Shown: one piece after another, positions 6,713 through 15,345 of the stretch
Layout: each line of letters starts with the position of its first letter
Numbering within the stretch: the first letter of the stretch is position 1
Origin: JBGPJM01 sp041485385
GTDB lineage: Bacteria > Planctomycetota > Phycisphaerae > Phycisphaerales > UBA1924
Direction: 5' to 3'
Assembly (NCBI GenBank): GCA_041485385.1
Contig: JBGPJM010000008.1
Coordinates: 1 to 52,850 of the forward strand
DNA: 52,850 bases
Program-made: the position numbers and the translations under genes
Notes under the pieces: model-generated
The model's input: the letters and a program-made list of their open reading frames with translations, nothing else
Told to the model about the DNA's origin: nothing
The model's database searches: none

Positions 6713-8257
6713 CTACCTCTTCCGCTTCTTGAAGCGCGCCTTGATGCTCTCGGTGTGCGAGCTGCCCTTGGTGCGAAAGGCGGGCATGCCGGCGAGGCCG
6801 GGGACCATGTTGCCCATGCCGCTGGAGCCGAGCTCCTTGACCGCCTTGACCTTCGAGACGGCGCTCATCGAGGACATCTGACGGGCGAGGGTGTTCACGG
6901 TGGAGAACTGCTTGACGAGCTGGCCGACCTCGTTCTGGTCGGTGCCGGAGCCGCCGGCGATGCGCTTGCGCCGGGAGTTGTTGATGAGATCGGGCTTGCG
7001 GCGCTCCTGGCTGGTCATGGAGTGAACGATCGCTTCGACGCGGTCGAGCTGCCTGTCGTCGATGTGAACGTCCTTGAGGGCCGAGCCGATCCCCGGGAGC
7101 AGGCCCAGGAGCTGCTTGAGGGGCCCCATGCGGCGCAGCGTGCGGAGCTGGCCGAGGAAGTCCTCCATGGTCATCTCGCCCCTGGCCATCTTCTCGGAGA
7201 GCTTCTCGGCGTCCTCCTCGGAGACCTGCTCGCGGGCCTTCTCGACGAGGGAGACGACATCGCCCATGCCGAGGATGCGACCGGCCATGCGCTGGGCGTG
7301 GAACTCCTCGAGGGCGTCGAGCTTCTCGCCAACGCCGATGAACCGGATCGGCGCACCGGTGACGGACTTGACGGAGAGGGCCGCCCCGCCGCGGGTGTCG
7401 GAGTCGAACTTGGTCAGGATGATGCCGTCGACCTCGAGGCGCTCGTGGAACGCGCGGGCGGAGTTGACGGCGTCCTGGCCGGTCATGGCGTCGACAACCA
7501 GGAAGATCTGGTGGGGCCCGACGGCGCGGCTGACCTGGCGCAGCTCGTCCATGAGGGCGTCGTCGATGTGGAGGCGCCCGGCGGTGTCGAGGATGACGGT
7601 GTCGATGCCCTTGGTGCGGGCCTGCTCGACGGCCCGGCGGCAGACCTGGACCGCCGCGCCGACGGCTTTGCCGTACTCCCGGACCTTGTCGGGCTCGGAG
7701 TAGAAGTGGACCCGGGCACCGCCGGGGAGTTCTTTTTCAACGGAATGGGCGACGGTCTGCAGCTGCTCGACCGCGGCGGGGCGCTGGAGGTCACCGGCGA
7801 CGAGCATGACGGAGCGCCCGCGCTTCTTGAGGTAGGCGGCCAGCTTGCCGCAGGTCGTCGTCTTCCCCGACCCCTGGAGGCCGCACATCATCACGATCGT
7901 GGGGCCGGGAGCGACACGGAGGATGCCGGTGTCGGCTTCGGAAGGGGCGGAGGGCGACGGGGGGGCGCCCGGAACGTCGGGGCCAGCTGGCGTTCCCCCG
8001 AGGAGGTCCACGAGCCGCTCGTGGACGATGGCGATCATCTCCTGGCCGGGCTGGAGGCTCTTGGTGACCTCTCGCCCCTTGGCGTCGGCGATGATGCCCT
8101 CGCAGAAGGCGTTGACGACGTCCAGGTGCACGTCGGCGTCCAGCAGGGCGGTCCGGACGTCCTGCATCGCCTCGGCGACGTTGGACTCGGAGATGGCGGC
8201 CTTGCCCGAGAGCTTGCGGAAGACCGTGGAGAATCCGTCGGAGAGGCGTTCGAACAT
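6713..8257 (-). CDS. ffh: Signal recognition particle protein Ffh
   Basis: A 514-residue SRP54 homologue. The order is N domain (1-88), G domain with G1 GLQGSGKTT (126-134), DTAGR, and TKFDSDTRGG, then the methionine-rich M domain with MEDFLGQLRTLRRMGPLKQL and a basic tail KARFKKRKR. It binds 4.5S RNA and signal peptides and docks with FtsY to deliver nascent membrane proteins. A proline/serine-rich stretch of about 30 residues (89-119, from GTPAGPDVPG to VAPGP) is inserted between the N and G domains, longer than in E. coli. No SRP RNA gene is visible nearby. The ATG at 8257 has a -10-like TACAGT 6 nt upstream and no Shine-Dalgarno site. Confidence 0.97.
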   Translation of the reverse strand: MFERLSDGFSTVFRKLSGKAAISESNVAEAMQDVRTALLDADVHLDVVNAFCEGIIADAKGREVTKSLQPGQEMIAIVHERLVDLLGGTPAGPDVPGAPPSPSAPSEADTGILRVAPGPTIVMMCGLQGSGKTTTCGKLAAYLKKRGRSVMLVAGDLQRPAAVEQLQTVAHSVEKELPGGARVHFYSEPDKVREYGKAVGAAVQVCRRAVEQARTKGIDTVILDTAGRLHIDDALMDELRQVSRAVGPHQIFLVVDAMTGQDAVNSARAFHERLEVDGIILTKFDSDTRGGAALSVKSVTGAPIRFIGVGEKLDALEEFHAQRMAGRILGMGDVVSLVEKAREQVSEEDAEKLSEKMARGEMTMEDFLGQLRTLRRMGPLKQLLGLLPGIGSALKDVHIDDRQLDRVEAIVHSMTSQERRKPDLINNSRRKRIAGGSGTDQNEVGQLVKQFSTVNTLARQMSSMSAVSKVKAVKELGSSGMGNMVPGLAGMPAFRTKGSSHTESIKARFKKRKR

Positions 8258-8263
8258 GCGCCA

Positions 8264-8269
8264 ACTGTA
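8264..8269 (-). promoter_or_regulatory. -10-like box abutting the ffh start
   Basis: TACAGT on the minus strand, 6 nt before the ATG. Confidence 0.45.
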
Positions 8270-8312
8270 TCAGCCGGAATTGAACGCGGATTGACGCGGG
8301 CTCATCCTCGGT

Positions 8313-10118
8313 TCAGTGACGGCTCAACCACTCGCGCAGCTTCTTCGCCGGCCAGGTGTTGATGCACTGCTCCGGCGGGAGCCAGCCGCGCCGGGCGGTG
8401 AGGACGCCGTAGCGGAGGTTGTCGAAGTCTTCGGGGTCGTGGACATCGCAGTCAATCGCGATGAGGCAGCCGGCGTCGACCGCGGCCTTGACGTGCGTAT
8501 CGCGCAGGTCGAGTCGCAGCCAGTGGGCGTTGATCTCCAGCGCGACGTTGTGCTCCTTGGCCGCGGCGACCACCTTCGCCATGTCCGGCGACAGCCCGCT
8601 TCTCCGGTTGATCATCCGCCCCGTGGGATGGCCGAGGATGCGGACATGGGGGTTGTTGATGGCCGCGAGGAGCCGCCTGGTGGATGCCGCGGGCTCCTGC
8701 GACAGGGCGCTGTGCGGGGAGGCGACAACGATGTCGAGCTCGGCGAGGAGCTTGTTGTCGTAGTCCAGCGAGCCGTCGGCAAGGATGTCGACCTCCGAAC
8801 CGGCCAGCAGCGTGATGCCCTTGAGTTTCTCGCCCGCGGCGTGGACGGCGTCAACGTGCTTGCGGAGGCGCTCGGGGGAGAGGCCGTTGGCCTGGATCGA
8901 GCTCTTGGAATGGTCGGTGACGGCGATGGTGTGGAAGCCGCGGTCCTTGGCTCGCCTGGCCAGCTCCTCGATGGACATGTGGCCGTCAGAGGCGGTGGTG
9001 TGGGCGTGCAGCTCGGATTTGATGTCGGCGAGCTCGATCAACCGGGGGGTGGCCTTGAGGTCCAGCTCGCCGCGATCCTCGCGGATCTCCGGCGGGACAA
9101 AGGTGACCTTCAGGGCCGCGTAGATGTCCTCCTCGGTCTTCGAGGCGACGGGCTTGACGCCGCGTTTCTGCGGCGGCTCCTTCTCGTCGTCCTCGGGGAA
9201 CAGGCCGTATTCGTTGAGGGTCATCCCCATCCTGAGGGCGCGTTCACGGAGGCGGATGTTGTGCTCCTTGGACCCGGTGAAGTACATCAGGGCGGCCCCC
9301 CATGACTCCTGCGGCACCACGCGGAGGTCCACCTGCACGGTCGGGCCGCCCTTCTCGGGCACCACGTCGCCCGCCTTTCCTTCGGCCGTCCACCCGCCCA
9401 AGGAGGGATCGACCAGGGCACGCACGGAGGACTTGGTGTCGCCGGCGACGAGCACCTGCCGGACGGAGGGAAGAGCGCGGAAGGCCTCGCTGACGGCCTC
9501 GGGCTTGGCGGTGGCAACGAGGATATCGACGTCGCCGATGGTGTCCTTGCCGCGGCGGAGCGACCCGGCATAGGCGATCTGCTTCACGCCCGGGACCTTC
9601 TTCAGTGCCGCGACGAATGATTCGGCGACCGGGACAGCCAGGCCCAGGGGGAGGCGCTTGGCCCCCTCCTCCAGGACGGCGAGCGATTCCTTGATCTTCT
9701 GCGCGGACCGCTCGCCCATGCGCGACAGGTTGACGATGGTGCCGTCGTCGATGATGCGCTTGAGGCCCGCGACATCGGTGATGTTGGCCTCCTTCCAGAG
9801 GACGCGCACGGTCTTGGGGCCGAGGCCGGGGACGCTCAGGAGCGGCAGGAGGCTGGCGGGGACCTGCGATTGGAGCTCGACGAGTTCCTTCATTTCGCCG
9901 GTGGTGCAGAACTCGACGATCTTGTCGGCGATCTTCGGGCCGATGCCGTCGATCTCCTGCAGCGCCTTTTTGTCGAGGGTCTCGACGGCGACGGAGAGGT
10001 CCTCGATCGCCCGCGAGGCCCGGTCGTTGGAGATGGCGCGGAAGCGGTCGGCGCCCAGCAGCTCCTGCATCTGCGCGATGCGGGCGAGGCGTTCGGCGAC
10101 GGCTTGGTTGAGGCTCAT
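8313..10118 (-). CDS. polX: DNA polymerase X with PHP domain
   Basis: A 601-residue bacterial PolX. The N-terminal 8-kDa/helix-hairpin-helix region (IDGIGPKIADKI, VPGLGPKTVRVLW) is followed by the nucleotidyltransferase palm with the catalytic aspartates in IGDVDILVAT and VQVDLRVV, then a C-terminal PHP domain with SELHAHTTASDGHMSIEEL and VTDHSKSS. These enzymes fill short gaps in base excision and end-joining repair; the PHP part gives 3'-5' exonuclease or AP-endonuclease activity in studied members. Length matches the family (570-600). recG lies upstream on the same strand, 54 bp away. The ATG at 10118 has TACCAT 5 nt before it. Confidence 0.95.
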   Translation of the reverse strand: MSLNQAVAERLARIAQMQELLGADRFRAISNDRASRAIEDLSVAVETLDKKALQEIDGIGPKIADKIVEFCTTGEMKELVELQSQVPASLLPLLSVPGLGPKTVRVLWKEANITDVAGLKRIIDDGTIVNLSRMGERSAQKIKESLAVLEEGAKRLPLGLAVPVAESFVAALKKVPGVKQIAYAGSLRRGKDTIGDVDILVATAKPEAVSEAFRALPSVRQVLVAGDTKSSVRALVDPSLGGWTAEGKAGDVVPEKGGPTVQVDLRVVPQESWGAALMYFTGSKEHNIRLRERALRMGMTLNEYGLFPEDDEKEPPQKRGVKPVASKTEEDIYAALKVTFVPPEIREDRGELDLKATPRLIELADIKSELHAHTTASDGHMSIEELARRAKDRGFHTIAVTDHSKSSIQANGLSPERLRKHVDAVHAAGEKLKGITLLAGSEVDILADGSLDYDNKLLAELDIVVASPHSALSQEPAASTRRLLAAINNPHVRILGHPTGRMINRRSGLSPDMAKVVAAAKEHNVALEINAHWLRLDLRDTHVKAAVDAGCLIAIDCDVHDPEDFDNLRYGVLTARRGWLPPEQCINTWPAKKLREWLSRH

Positions 10119-10123
10119 GGGCG

Positions 10124-10129
10124 ATGGTA
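10124..10129 (-). promoter_or_regulatory. -10-like box abutting the polX start
   Basis: TACCAT on the minus strand, 5 nt before the ATG. Confidence 0.35.
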
Positions 10130-10172
10130 GGAGAAGTGAAAAGTGGGAAGGGAGGAATGGAAAGAAGAGGGA

Positions 10173-12272
10173 TCAGCCCACGTCGCCGAGGCCCAGCCAT
10201 TGGCCGTGCGCCTTGATGAGGCGGCGGAGCAGCACGGCCTCGTCGGGTCGGTCAAGCCGGGGGGATCGCTCGATCCACGCTGCGGCGTCTCGCCGGGCCA
10301 TGTTGAGCAGCTCGCGGTCGCGCATGAGGTCGGCGACCTTGAAGGGGGGCATACCGGCCTGCCGGGTACCGAAGACCTCGCCGGGGCCGCGGATCTCCAT
10401 GTCCTTCTCGGCCAGCGTGAACCCGTCGGAGGTCTCGGCCATGACGGCGAGGCGAGCCTGGGCCTCGGGCGTGACGGGCTCGCCGATGAGGATGCAGACG
10501 GACTTCTTCCTGGCGCGCCCCACGCGCCCGCGGAGCTGGTGGAGCTGAGCGAGGCCGAACCGGTCGGCGTGCTCCACGACCATGACGGTGGCGTTGGGGA
10601 CGTCGACGCCGACCTCGATGACGGTGGTGGCGACCAGGGCCTTGATCGTGCCGGCGCGGAAGCGGGCCATGATGCTCTCGCGCGTCTTGCGGGCCAGCCG
10701 CCCGTGCATGGCCGCGACACGGACGTCCTTCAGCTCGTTCTGCTCCAGGCGCGACTGGAGCGTGCGGACATCGCTGAGGCCCTCGCCCTCACCGGTGTCG
10801 ATCGCGGGAACGACGATGTAGGCCTGGTCGCCGGCGTCGATCCGCTGGCGGACGAAGGCGTACACCTCGCCGGCCCGCTCGGGCGGGACGAGGCGGGTCT
10901 TGATCGGCGTGCGCCCCGGGGGCAGCTCGCGGATGGTCGAGACGTCCAGGTCGCCGAAGAGCGTGAGCGCGAGCGTGCGCGGAATGGGCGTGGCGGTCAT
11001 CACCAGCACGTGCGGCGTGAGCGTCTCCTCGTGGCCCCCCTTGGTGCGGAGCTCGGCCCGCTGGTGGACGCCGAAGCGGTGCTGCTCGTCGACGATCGCC
11101 ACCGCCAGGGAGTGGAACTTCACCGTCTCGGTGAGCAGCGCGTGCGTCCCGATGACGATGTCCACCTCGCCGGATTCGACACGGGCGAGAATGGCCTTCC
11201 GCTCGGCTGACGGGAGCGCGCCCGTGAGGAGCTCGATCTTGACGGCGGAACCCTCGAGCAAGGCGGAGATGGAGGCCAGGTGCTGCTCGGCGAGGATCTC
11301 GGTGGGAGCCATCAGCGCGGCTTGGTGGCGCGAGGCGACGGCCATGAGCATGGCGTAGAGCGCGACGATGGTCTTGCCGGAGCCGACATCGCCCTGGATG
11401 AGCCGGTTCGTGGGAGTTCCCGTGGAGAGATCGGCGATGATGTCCCTGATGACGGATTCCTGCGAGGCGGTGAGCGTGAAGGGGAATCGCTTCCGGATGT
11501 GCGCATCGATCGCCTCCGTCCATCGCAGCTTCGGGGCGCGCAGGGTCTGCCGGAGGTGGGCCCGCTTGAGGTGCACGCCGAGCTGGAGGAGCAGGAGCTC
11601 GTCGTAGGCGAGGCGCCGGCGGGCGGCCGCGGCCTCGTCCTCGGTCCGCGGCCCGTGGATCATCCTGTAGGCATCGCGCAGGGCCGGGAGCTCCTTCTGG
11701 CGGCGGAACTCGTCGGTCAGGTGGTCTTCGATCAGCGGGAGGGCCAGGGGGAGGGCCCCGGCGATGGCCTGCTCGATGAGGCGGGAGGGGCACTGCTCGG
11801 ACGCGGGGTAGACCGGGCGGACGCGGGCCTCGCGAGCGGGGGGCTCGTGCTCCTCCTCGTGGATGATGTCGAACTTGGGATTGGCCAGCTGGATTCCCGG
11901 GCCGCGGCGCTTGGCCTTCCCCTGCACACGGAGGCGCATCCCTGGGTGGATGCGCTCTCGCAGATAGAGCTGGTTGAACCAGACCAGGTCAAGGCGCCCG
12001 GTGTCGTCGCAGAGGACAGCCTCGAACCGCGGGCGCTTGCCGGTGCGGACCGAGCGTGTGGCGGCGATCTCGCCGCGGGCGGTGACGATCGCGTCGGCAG
12101 CGACCTTGTCGATGGGCGCCTCGGCCTCCAGCCGCTCGTGGCGCATGGGGAGGTAGGCGGCGAGCTGGCCGAGGTTCTTGACGCCCAGGGCGACCAAGCC
12201 GGCGCGGGCGAACGGGCGCAACCCAGGGATGGAGTCGATGGAAGAGCCGAGTGTGATCTCTGTGGCCCGCAT
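10173..12272 (-). CDS. recG: ATP-dependent DNA helicase RecG
   Basis: A 699-residue RecG. The N-terminal wedge/OB part includes VTARGEIAATRSVRTGKRPRF and LVWFNQLYLRERI; the helicase core has Walker A IQGDVGSGKTIVA, motif II VDEQHRFGVHQR with the DEQH typical of RecG, motif III VMTATPIPRTLA, and the C-terminal motifs TTVIEVGVDVPNATVMVVE and LHQLRGRVGR. RecG reverses stalled replication forks and processes branched DNA. Length is normal (about 690). I chose the ATG at 12272 (MRATEITLG); the frame is open upstream without homology. polX lies downstream on the same strand. Confidence 0.96.
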   Translation of the reverse strand: MRATEITLGSSIDSIPGLRPFARAGLVALGVKNLGQLAAYLPMRHERLEAEAPIDKVAADAIVTARGEIAATRSVRTGKRPRFEAVLCDDTGRLDLVWFNQLYLRERIHPGMRLRVQGKAKRRGPGIQLANPKFDIIHEEEHEPPAREARVRPVYPASEQCPSRLIEQAIAGALPLALPLIEDHLTDEFRRQKELPALRDAYRMIHGPRTEDEAAAARRRLAYDELLLLQLGVHLKRAHLRQTLRAPKLRWTEAIDAHIRKRFPFTLTASQESVIRDIIADLSTGTPTNRLIQGDVGSGKTIVALYAMLMAVASRHQAALMAPTEILAEQHLASISALLEGSAVKIELLTGALPSAERKAILARVESGEVDIVIGTHALLTETVKFHSLAVAIVDEQHRFGVHQRAELRTKGGHEETLTPHVLVMTATPIPRTLALTLFGDLDVSTIRELPPGRTPIKTRLVPPERAGEVYAFVRQRIDAGDQAYIVVPAIDTGEGEGLSDVRTLQSRLEQNELKDVRVAAMHGRLARKTRESIMARFRAGTIKALVATTVIEVGVDVPNATVMVVEHADRFGLAQLHQLRGRVGRARKKSVCILIGEPVTPEAQARLAVMAETSDGFTLAEKDMEIRGPGEVFGTRQAGMPPFKVADLMRDRELLNMARRDAAAWIERSPRLDRPDEAVLLRRLIKAHGQWLGLGDVG

Positions 12273-12313
12273 TGTGATTGACGATAGCCTTTTTGATGCG
12301 CGGGCGGCGGTCG

Positions 12314-12733
12314 TCAGGTGTGATCTAACCGCACCTTCAGCGTCCAACACTCCAGTCTCGCTGTACCCCGAAACTGCTCGAGTCGTTCCACCGCGGCGAA
12401 AAACCGATCGAGTAATGGGAAGCTCGACGACCAGAGGAAGGTTTTCGCGCCCTCCGTCGCCCCATCGGGCTCACGGTAGAGGGTGGCAGAGAGCTGAAAG
12501 AACTCATCGTCACCGGGCAACTGGAACTGTCGGACGAAACTCAGGCTGAAAAGCGATGGCCCGGTGAAGTCATAGGTCCCGCACTCGAAGAGCACCCCTG
12601 CGTCATACTCGCTCGGTTGGGCACAGAACTGCTTGAAGATAGCCCAAACGGCGGAGACTCGTATGGGCTCCGCATCGACGCCGGATGCCTTGAGCAGGCT
12701 TCGAAGACGCCGACGCGCCGTTTCAGGTTTCAT
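12314..12733 (-). CDS. Hypothetical protein, 139 aa
   Basis: I do not recognise this protein. It starts with a basic helix (MKPETARRRLRSLLKASG), then alternates aromatic and acidic residues (FECGTYDFTGPSLFSLSFVRQFQ), which suggests a small alpha/beta soluble fold. There is no signal peptide, membrane segment or cysteine motif. Its ATG overlaps the last 11 bases of the DUF971 gene, so the two are probably translationally coupled. Its DNA is visibly less GC-biased at third positions than its neighbours, which may mean recent arrival. A pair with a regulatory or immunity role is possible but not supported. Confidence 0.65.
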   Translation of the reverse strand: MKPETARRRLRSLLKASGVDAEPIRVSAVWAIFKQFCAQPSEYDAGVLFECGTYDFTGPSLFSLSFVRQFQLPGDDEFFQLSATLYREPDGATEGAKTFLWSSSFPLLDRFFAAVERLEQFRGTARLECWTLKVRLDHT

Positions 12734-13073
12734 TTGGCTTCGCCGCCGGCCTCTGGTTCTGCGGGTCGATGGAGCGGAGGTAGTCCCAGGAGAAGATCCC
12801 GGTGTCGTGGCCGTCGGAGAACAGGATGCGGAGCGCGTAGTTGCCGACGAGCTCGGCGCCCAGGGCGGTCAGGGGCGCTCCGCCGGCCGCGCCATGGCGC
12901 GCGGGGAGGATCGTGAGGGGGTTGCGCTCCTGTTCCAGGCGAAGCTCACGCTGCTCGGCGGAGGGGGACATGCGCCGGAGGTAGGGGATGGAGAAGTACG
13001 ACGTTGCGCCGTCGGCCCACTCGATGGTGAGGCCGCGGTCCTTCTTGAGGTCAATGTTCCGGGGTATTTCCAT
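12723..13073 (-). CDS. DUF971 (GBBH-like N-terminal) domain protein
   Basis: A 116-residue protein that is almost entirely a DUF971 domain, the fold found at the N-terminus of gamma-butyrobetaine hydroxylase and in small proteins linked to Fe-S cluster handling. Diagnostic parts are GLTIEWADGATSYFSIPYLRR and the C-terminal ALRILFSDGHDTGIFSWDYLR. The cysteines often found after the LR motif are replaced (MSPSAEQREL). The start at ATG 13073 (MEIPRNIDLKK) matches the domain boundary; a TTG at 13112 in frame is a weaker choice. It overlaps the hypothetical gene downstream by 11 bp. Confidence 0.82.
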   Translation of the reverse strand: MEIPRNIDLKKDRGLTIEWADGATSYFSIPYLRRMSPSAEQRELRLEQERNPLTILPARHGAAGGAPLTALGAELVGNYALRILFSDGHDTGIFSWDYLRSIDPQNQRPAAKPNET

Positions 13074-13171
13074 ATTGTCGATTCGATGATGCTCGGCGTC
13101 TCGACCTGACAAGGGCGCGGGATTCTACTGGCTCGTGGGACGGACGGTGGAGCATGGGGCGATAGCGTGAA

Positions 13172-13204
13172 CGAAAAGCGCCCGCTCCGTGGAGGGAGCG
13201 GGCG
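13172..13204 (-). terminator. Intrinsic terminator of the M29-like gene
   Basis: A 12-bp stem (GGCGCCCGCTCC paired with GGAGCGGGCGC) with a short loop, followed on the minus strand by TTTTC. It lies about 40 bp after the stop of the M29-like gene. Confidence 0.75.
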
Positions 13205-13246
13205 CCAGGGCGGGAGCCGGAGTTGTCGGTGTCGGGGAAGGGCGGG

Positions 13247-14464
13247 TCAGTTGCCGGTCTTCAGCGTGCCCTTGTCCACGATGGTCTTTCCGTCGAGCGT
13301 GAGGGTGCTCCCCGGGCAGAAACCGGCGAACATGAAGTTGACCTTGTTCTCGCCGCCGGCCCAGGTGTTATCGCCGAAGCCGATGGTGACCATGCCGGCC
13401 TGCATCCAGGCCTGGAGCTTGTTGTCGCCGGAGACAGGGATGGCGGAGTTGATGCCGATATCGATGACGGCGAAAGCGTCCTTGCCGGGCCCGGCCGCGT
13501 CGTAGGCCTTCTGCAGCGTGTCGATGCCGGACTTGGCGGTCATCGCGGTGACCTTGCCGGCCTTGAACGTCAGGCGGAGGTCGTTGATCTCCTTGTCGTG
13601 GAAGAACGCGCGGTTGACGACCACGGTGCCCTCGGCCGAGCCGGCGACGGGGGCCGTGTACACCTCGCCCGCGGGGAGCCAGACCTGCGTGGCCGGGCCG
13701 CCGGCCTTGATGTCCGCGGCGGAGATGACGCCGTCGCTCACGAAAACCGGGCGTTTGTTGATCTTGACCGTGAGATCGGTGCCGTTGGGGTTGGTCAGGT
13801 GCAGCTCGGTGCCGGAAGCGAGGGTGTTCTTGATCGCCTCGCCGGCAGACTGCAGCGTGGAATAGTCGGCGTTCACCGCGCTCCAGAAGATGCGTGAGAG
13901 TTCGTCCTTCGAGAGGCCGTAGCGCGTCGCGTTGGCCTGGGTCGGGTAGATGCCGTTCCCCAGCGAGACGGCCTTGACGCCCCGCCTGAGCATGAGGTCG
14001 TTCACCGGCATCATCGACTTCTGCACCGCGGCGAGTCGCTCGGGGGGCACCTTGGAGAGAAGGCCCTCGGTCTCGTTGAACTCGATGGTGATGGCCGAGG
14101 TGATAATGTTGGCCAGCTTCATATCGAGCTCGGGCGTCTGCGTGTCGAACTTGGCTGGAACGTCGTCGAAGAGCCGCTTGGTGAGGCGGTCGGAGCCGAT
14201 GGTGAGCAGCGGGAAGGCGCCGAGCTGACGGACGTTGACAGCGATGTTCTCCAGCAGCTCCTGGTCGCGCGTGCCGCCGCTGATCAGAACGAGCTCGCCT
14301 TCCTTGATGGCCGCGCACTCGTTCACGAGCTTGCGGGCCAGGGCCTCGGTGTCGGGCGGAGCAGCGGCGAACTCGACGCGGGACGGCGCCGACGCCACCA
14401 ATGCACCGGCGATGCCCGCGGCGATCGCCGCCCCCGCGACCAATTGCAACAACCTTGTCTTCAT
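13247..14464 (-). CDS. Secreted M29 aminopeptidase-like protein, metal site altered
   Basis: A 405-residue protein with a signal peptide (MKTRLLQLVAGAAIAAGIAGALVASAP). The rest follows the layout of M29 (AmpS/PepS) aminopeptidases: an N-terminal domain with CAAIKEGELVLISGG, then LTNPNGTDLTVKINKRP, the PAGEVYTAPV segment that carries one active-site glutamate, and a C-terminal block ending STLTLDGKTIVDKG. In M29 enzymes the C-terminal block supplies ELGIG, a histidine before the glycine turn, and an HxD pair. Here these read VIDIG, MVTIG and NFMFAGF, so most expected metal ligands are missing. It may be catalytically dead or use other ligands. M29 enzymes are normally cytosolic, so export is also unusual. 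The start has AAGGAG about 9 nt upstream. Confidence 0.75.
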   Translation of the reverse strand: MKTRLLQLVAGAAIAAGIAGALVASAPSRVEFAAAPPDTEALARKLVNECAAIKEGELVLISGGTRDQELLENIAVNVRQLGAFPLLTIGSDRLTKRLFDDVPAKFDTQTPELDMKLANIITSAITIEFNETEGLLSKVPPERLAAVQKSMMPVNDLMLRRGVKAVSLGNGIYPTQANATRYGLSKDELSRIFWSAVNADYSTLQSAGEAIKNTLASGTELHLTNPNGTDLTVKINKRPVFVSDGVISAADIKAGGPATQVWLPAGEVYTAPVAGSAEGTVVVNRAFFHDKEINDLRLTFKAGKVTAMTAKSGIDTLQKAYDAAGPGKDAFAVIDIGINSAIPVSGDNKLQAWMQAGMVTIGFGDNTWAGGENKVNFMFAGFCPGSTLTLDGKTIVDKGTLKTGN

Positions 14465-14489
14465 CGGTGAGTCTCCTTGTTCTGCTGAC

Positions 14490-14514
14490 GGGCCCCCGAG
14501 AAAGCGGAGGGCCC
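14490..14514 (-). promoter_or_regulatory. Hairpin in the leader of the M29-like gene
   Basis: GGGCCCTCCGC / GCG...GGGGCCC type stem-loop on the minus strand, 26-50 nt before the start codon, with the Shine-Dalgarno site just after it. Possible leader structure; no known riboswitch class recognised. The remaining sequence to 14713 shows no gene. Confidence 0.35.
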
Positions 14515-14713
14515 TTGCGCCTGCGGACGAAGAACACGATTAGCCGAGCATGAGCTTACCCACGCGGCCCCCGGAATCCGGAGGAAATGCTCGATCTCGT
14601 GGTCTGCCGCCAACGATAGACAGTCCCACCTTCTCCGCGGCGCGATCCGGACACCTGTTCGGGGCAGGAGAATCGGGTGTGTTCGTGCTTGATCCGTAGG
14701 CATTCGGACGCAG

Positions 14714-15205
14714 CTACGGGTGGAAAAAACTCAGATGCAACTCGGCGTGCCGGCAGCTGAGTTGGATCCACTCGCCGTGAGTCAGCGGGCCGAAGAGGGT
14801 ATTGGGCTGGGTCGGGGCCGATGCGCGGAGCCGCTGGACAGCCTTCTGAAGGCGCGACAGTCCTTCGTCGAGAGAGAGCAGCTCGGTGGCAACCGTGCCG
14901 CCGGGGACCCTGGGGATGTGCACGCCGACGCGCATGGGACCCCGCAGGAACCTGTTCTTCCCGATGACCCACCCCACGATGAACTTGACGAACCACGGCG
15001 GCGTGAGCGGATTGCCGTCGAACCCGAAGTTGATCCACGCCGCGAGGTGACCAAAGGCCTGGCCGGCGGTCCAGTTGCCGGTGCGCCGGAGCCTGCCCGC
15101 ACGGTCGGCCGCGGCGATCCGCTCGACATCGGCCCACAGCTGGTCGAGGCTCGCGAAATGCAACTCTCGCCGATCCTTGACCTTGGCGGTATCGATCCGG
15201 TCCAT
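14714..15205 (-). CDS. DUF1569 family protein (DinB/YfiT-like fold)
   Basis: A 163-residue protein with the DUF1569 pattern: TGNWTAGQAFGHLAAWINFG near residue 45, WFVKFIVGWVIGKNRFL in the middle and CRHAELHLSFF at the C-terminus. H53, H153 and H157 are placed like the three metal-binding histidines of the DinB superfamily four-helix bundle. Some members are thiol-dependent transferases, but no function is known for this subfamily. The ATG at 15205 has TAGGCT 7 nt upstream. It is divergent from ispG with 140 bp between them. Confidence 0.8.
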   Translation of the reverse strand: MDRIDTAKVKDRRELHFASLDQLWADVERIAAADRAGRLRRTGNWTAGQAFGHLAAWINFGFDGNPLTPPWFVKFIVGWVIGKNRFLRGPMRVGVHIPRVPGGTVATELLSLDEGLSRLQKAVQRLRASAPTQPNTLFGPLTHGEWIQLSCRHAELHLSFFHP

Positions 15206-15212
15206 GCCGGAG

Positions 15213-15218
15213 AGCCTA
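15213..15218 (-). promoter_or_regulatory. -10-like box abutting the DUF1569 gene start
   Basis: TAGGCT on the minus strand, 7 nt before the ATG. Confidence 0.35.
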
Positions 15219-15330
15219 CCCGAACCGCAGCGACCTGTGAAGACTGGCCGCTCCGCTGGCGGCTCGGGCGCCGCCGTGCCCGGCCCGCTGTCCCACCCCC
15301 ACCTCACCCGTTCCCCCGAGCCGCCGCCCC

Positions 15331-15336
15331 TACAAT
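15331..15336 (+). promoter_or_regulatory. -10-like box before ispG
   Basis: TACAAT ends 9 nt before the ATG of ispG; too close for a leader with a Shine-Dalgarno site. Confidence 0.5.
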
Positions 15337-15345
15337 CGGCCCGAC

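Noticed and set aside
5963..8362. A 799-codon open frame on the plus strand across obgE and ffh
   Set aside because: It is antisense to ffh and out of frame with obgE; composition is that of a GC-rich shadow frame with no domain.
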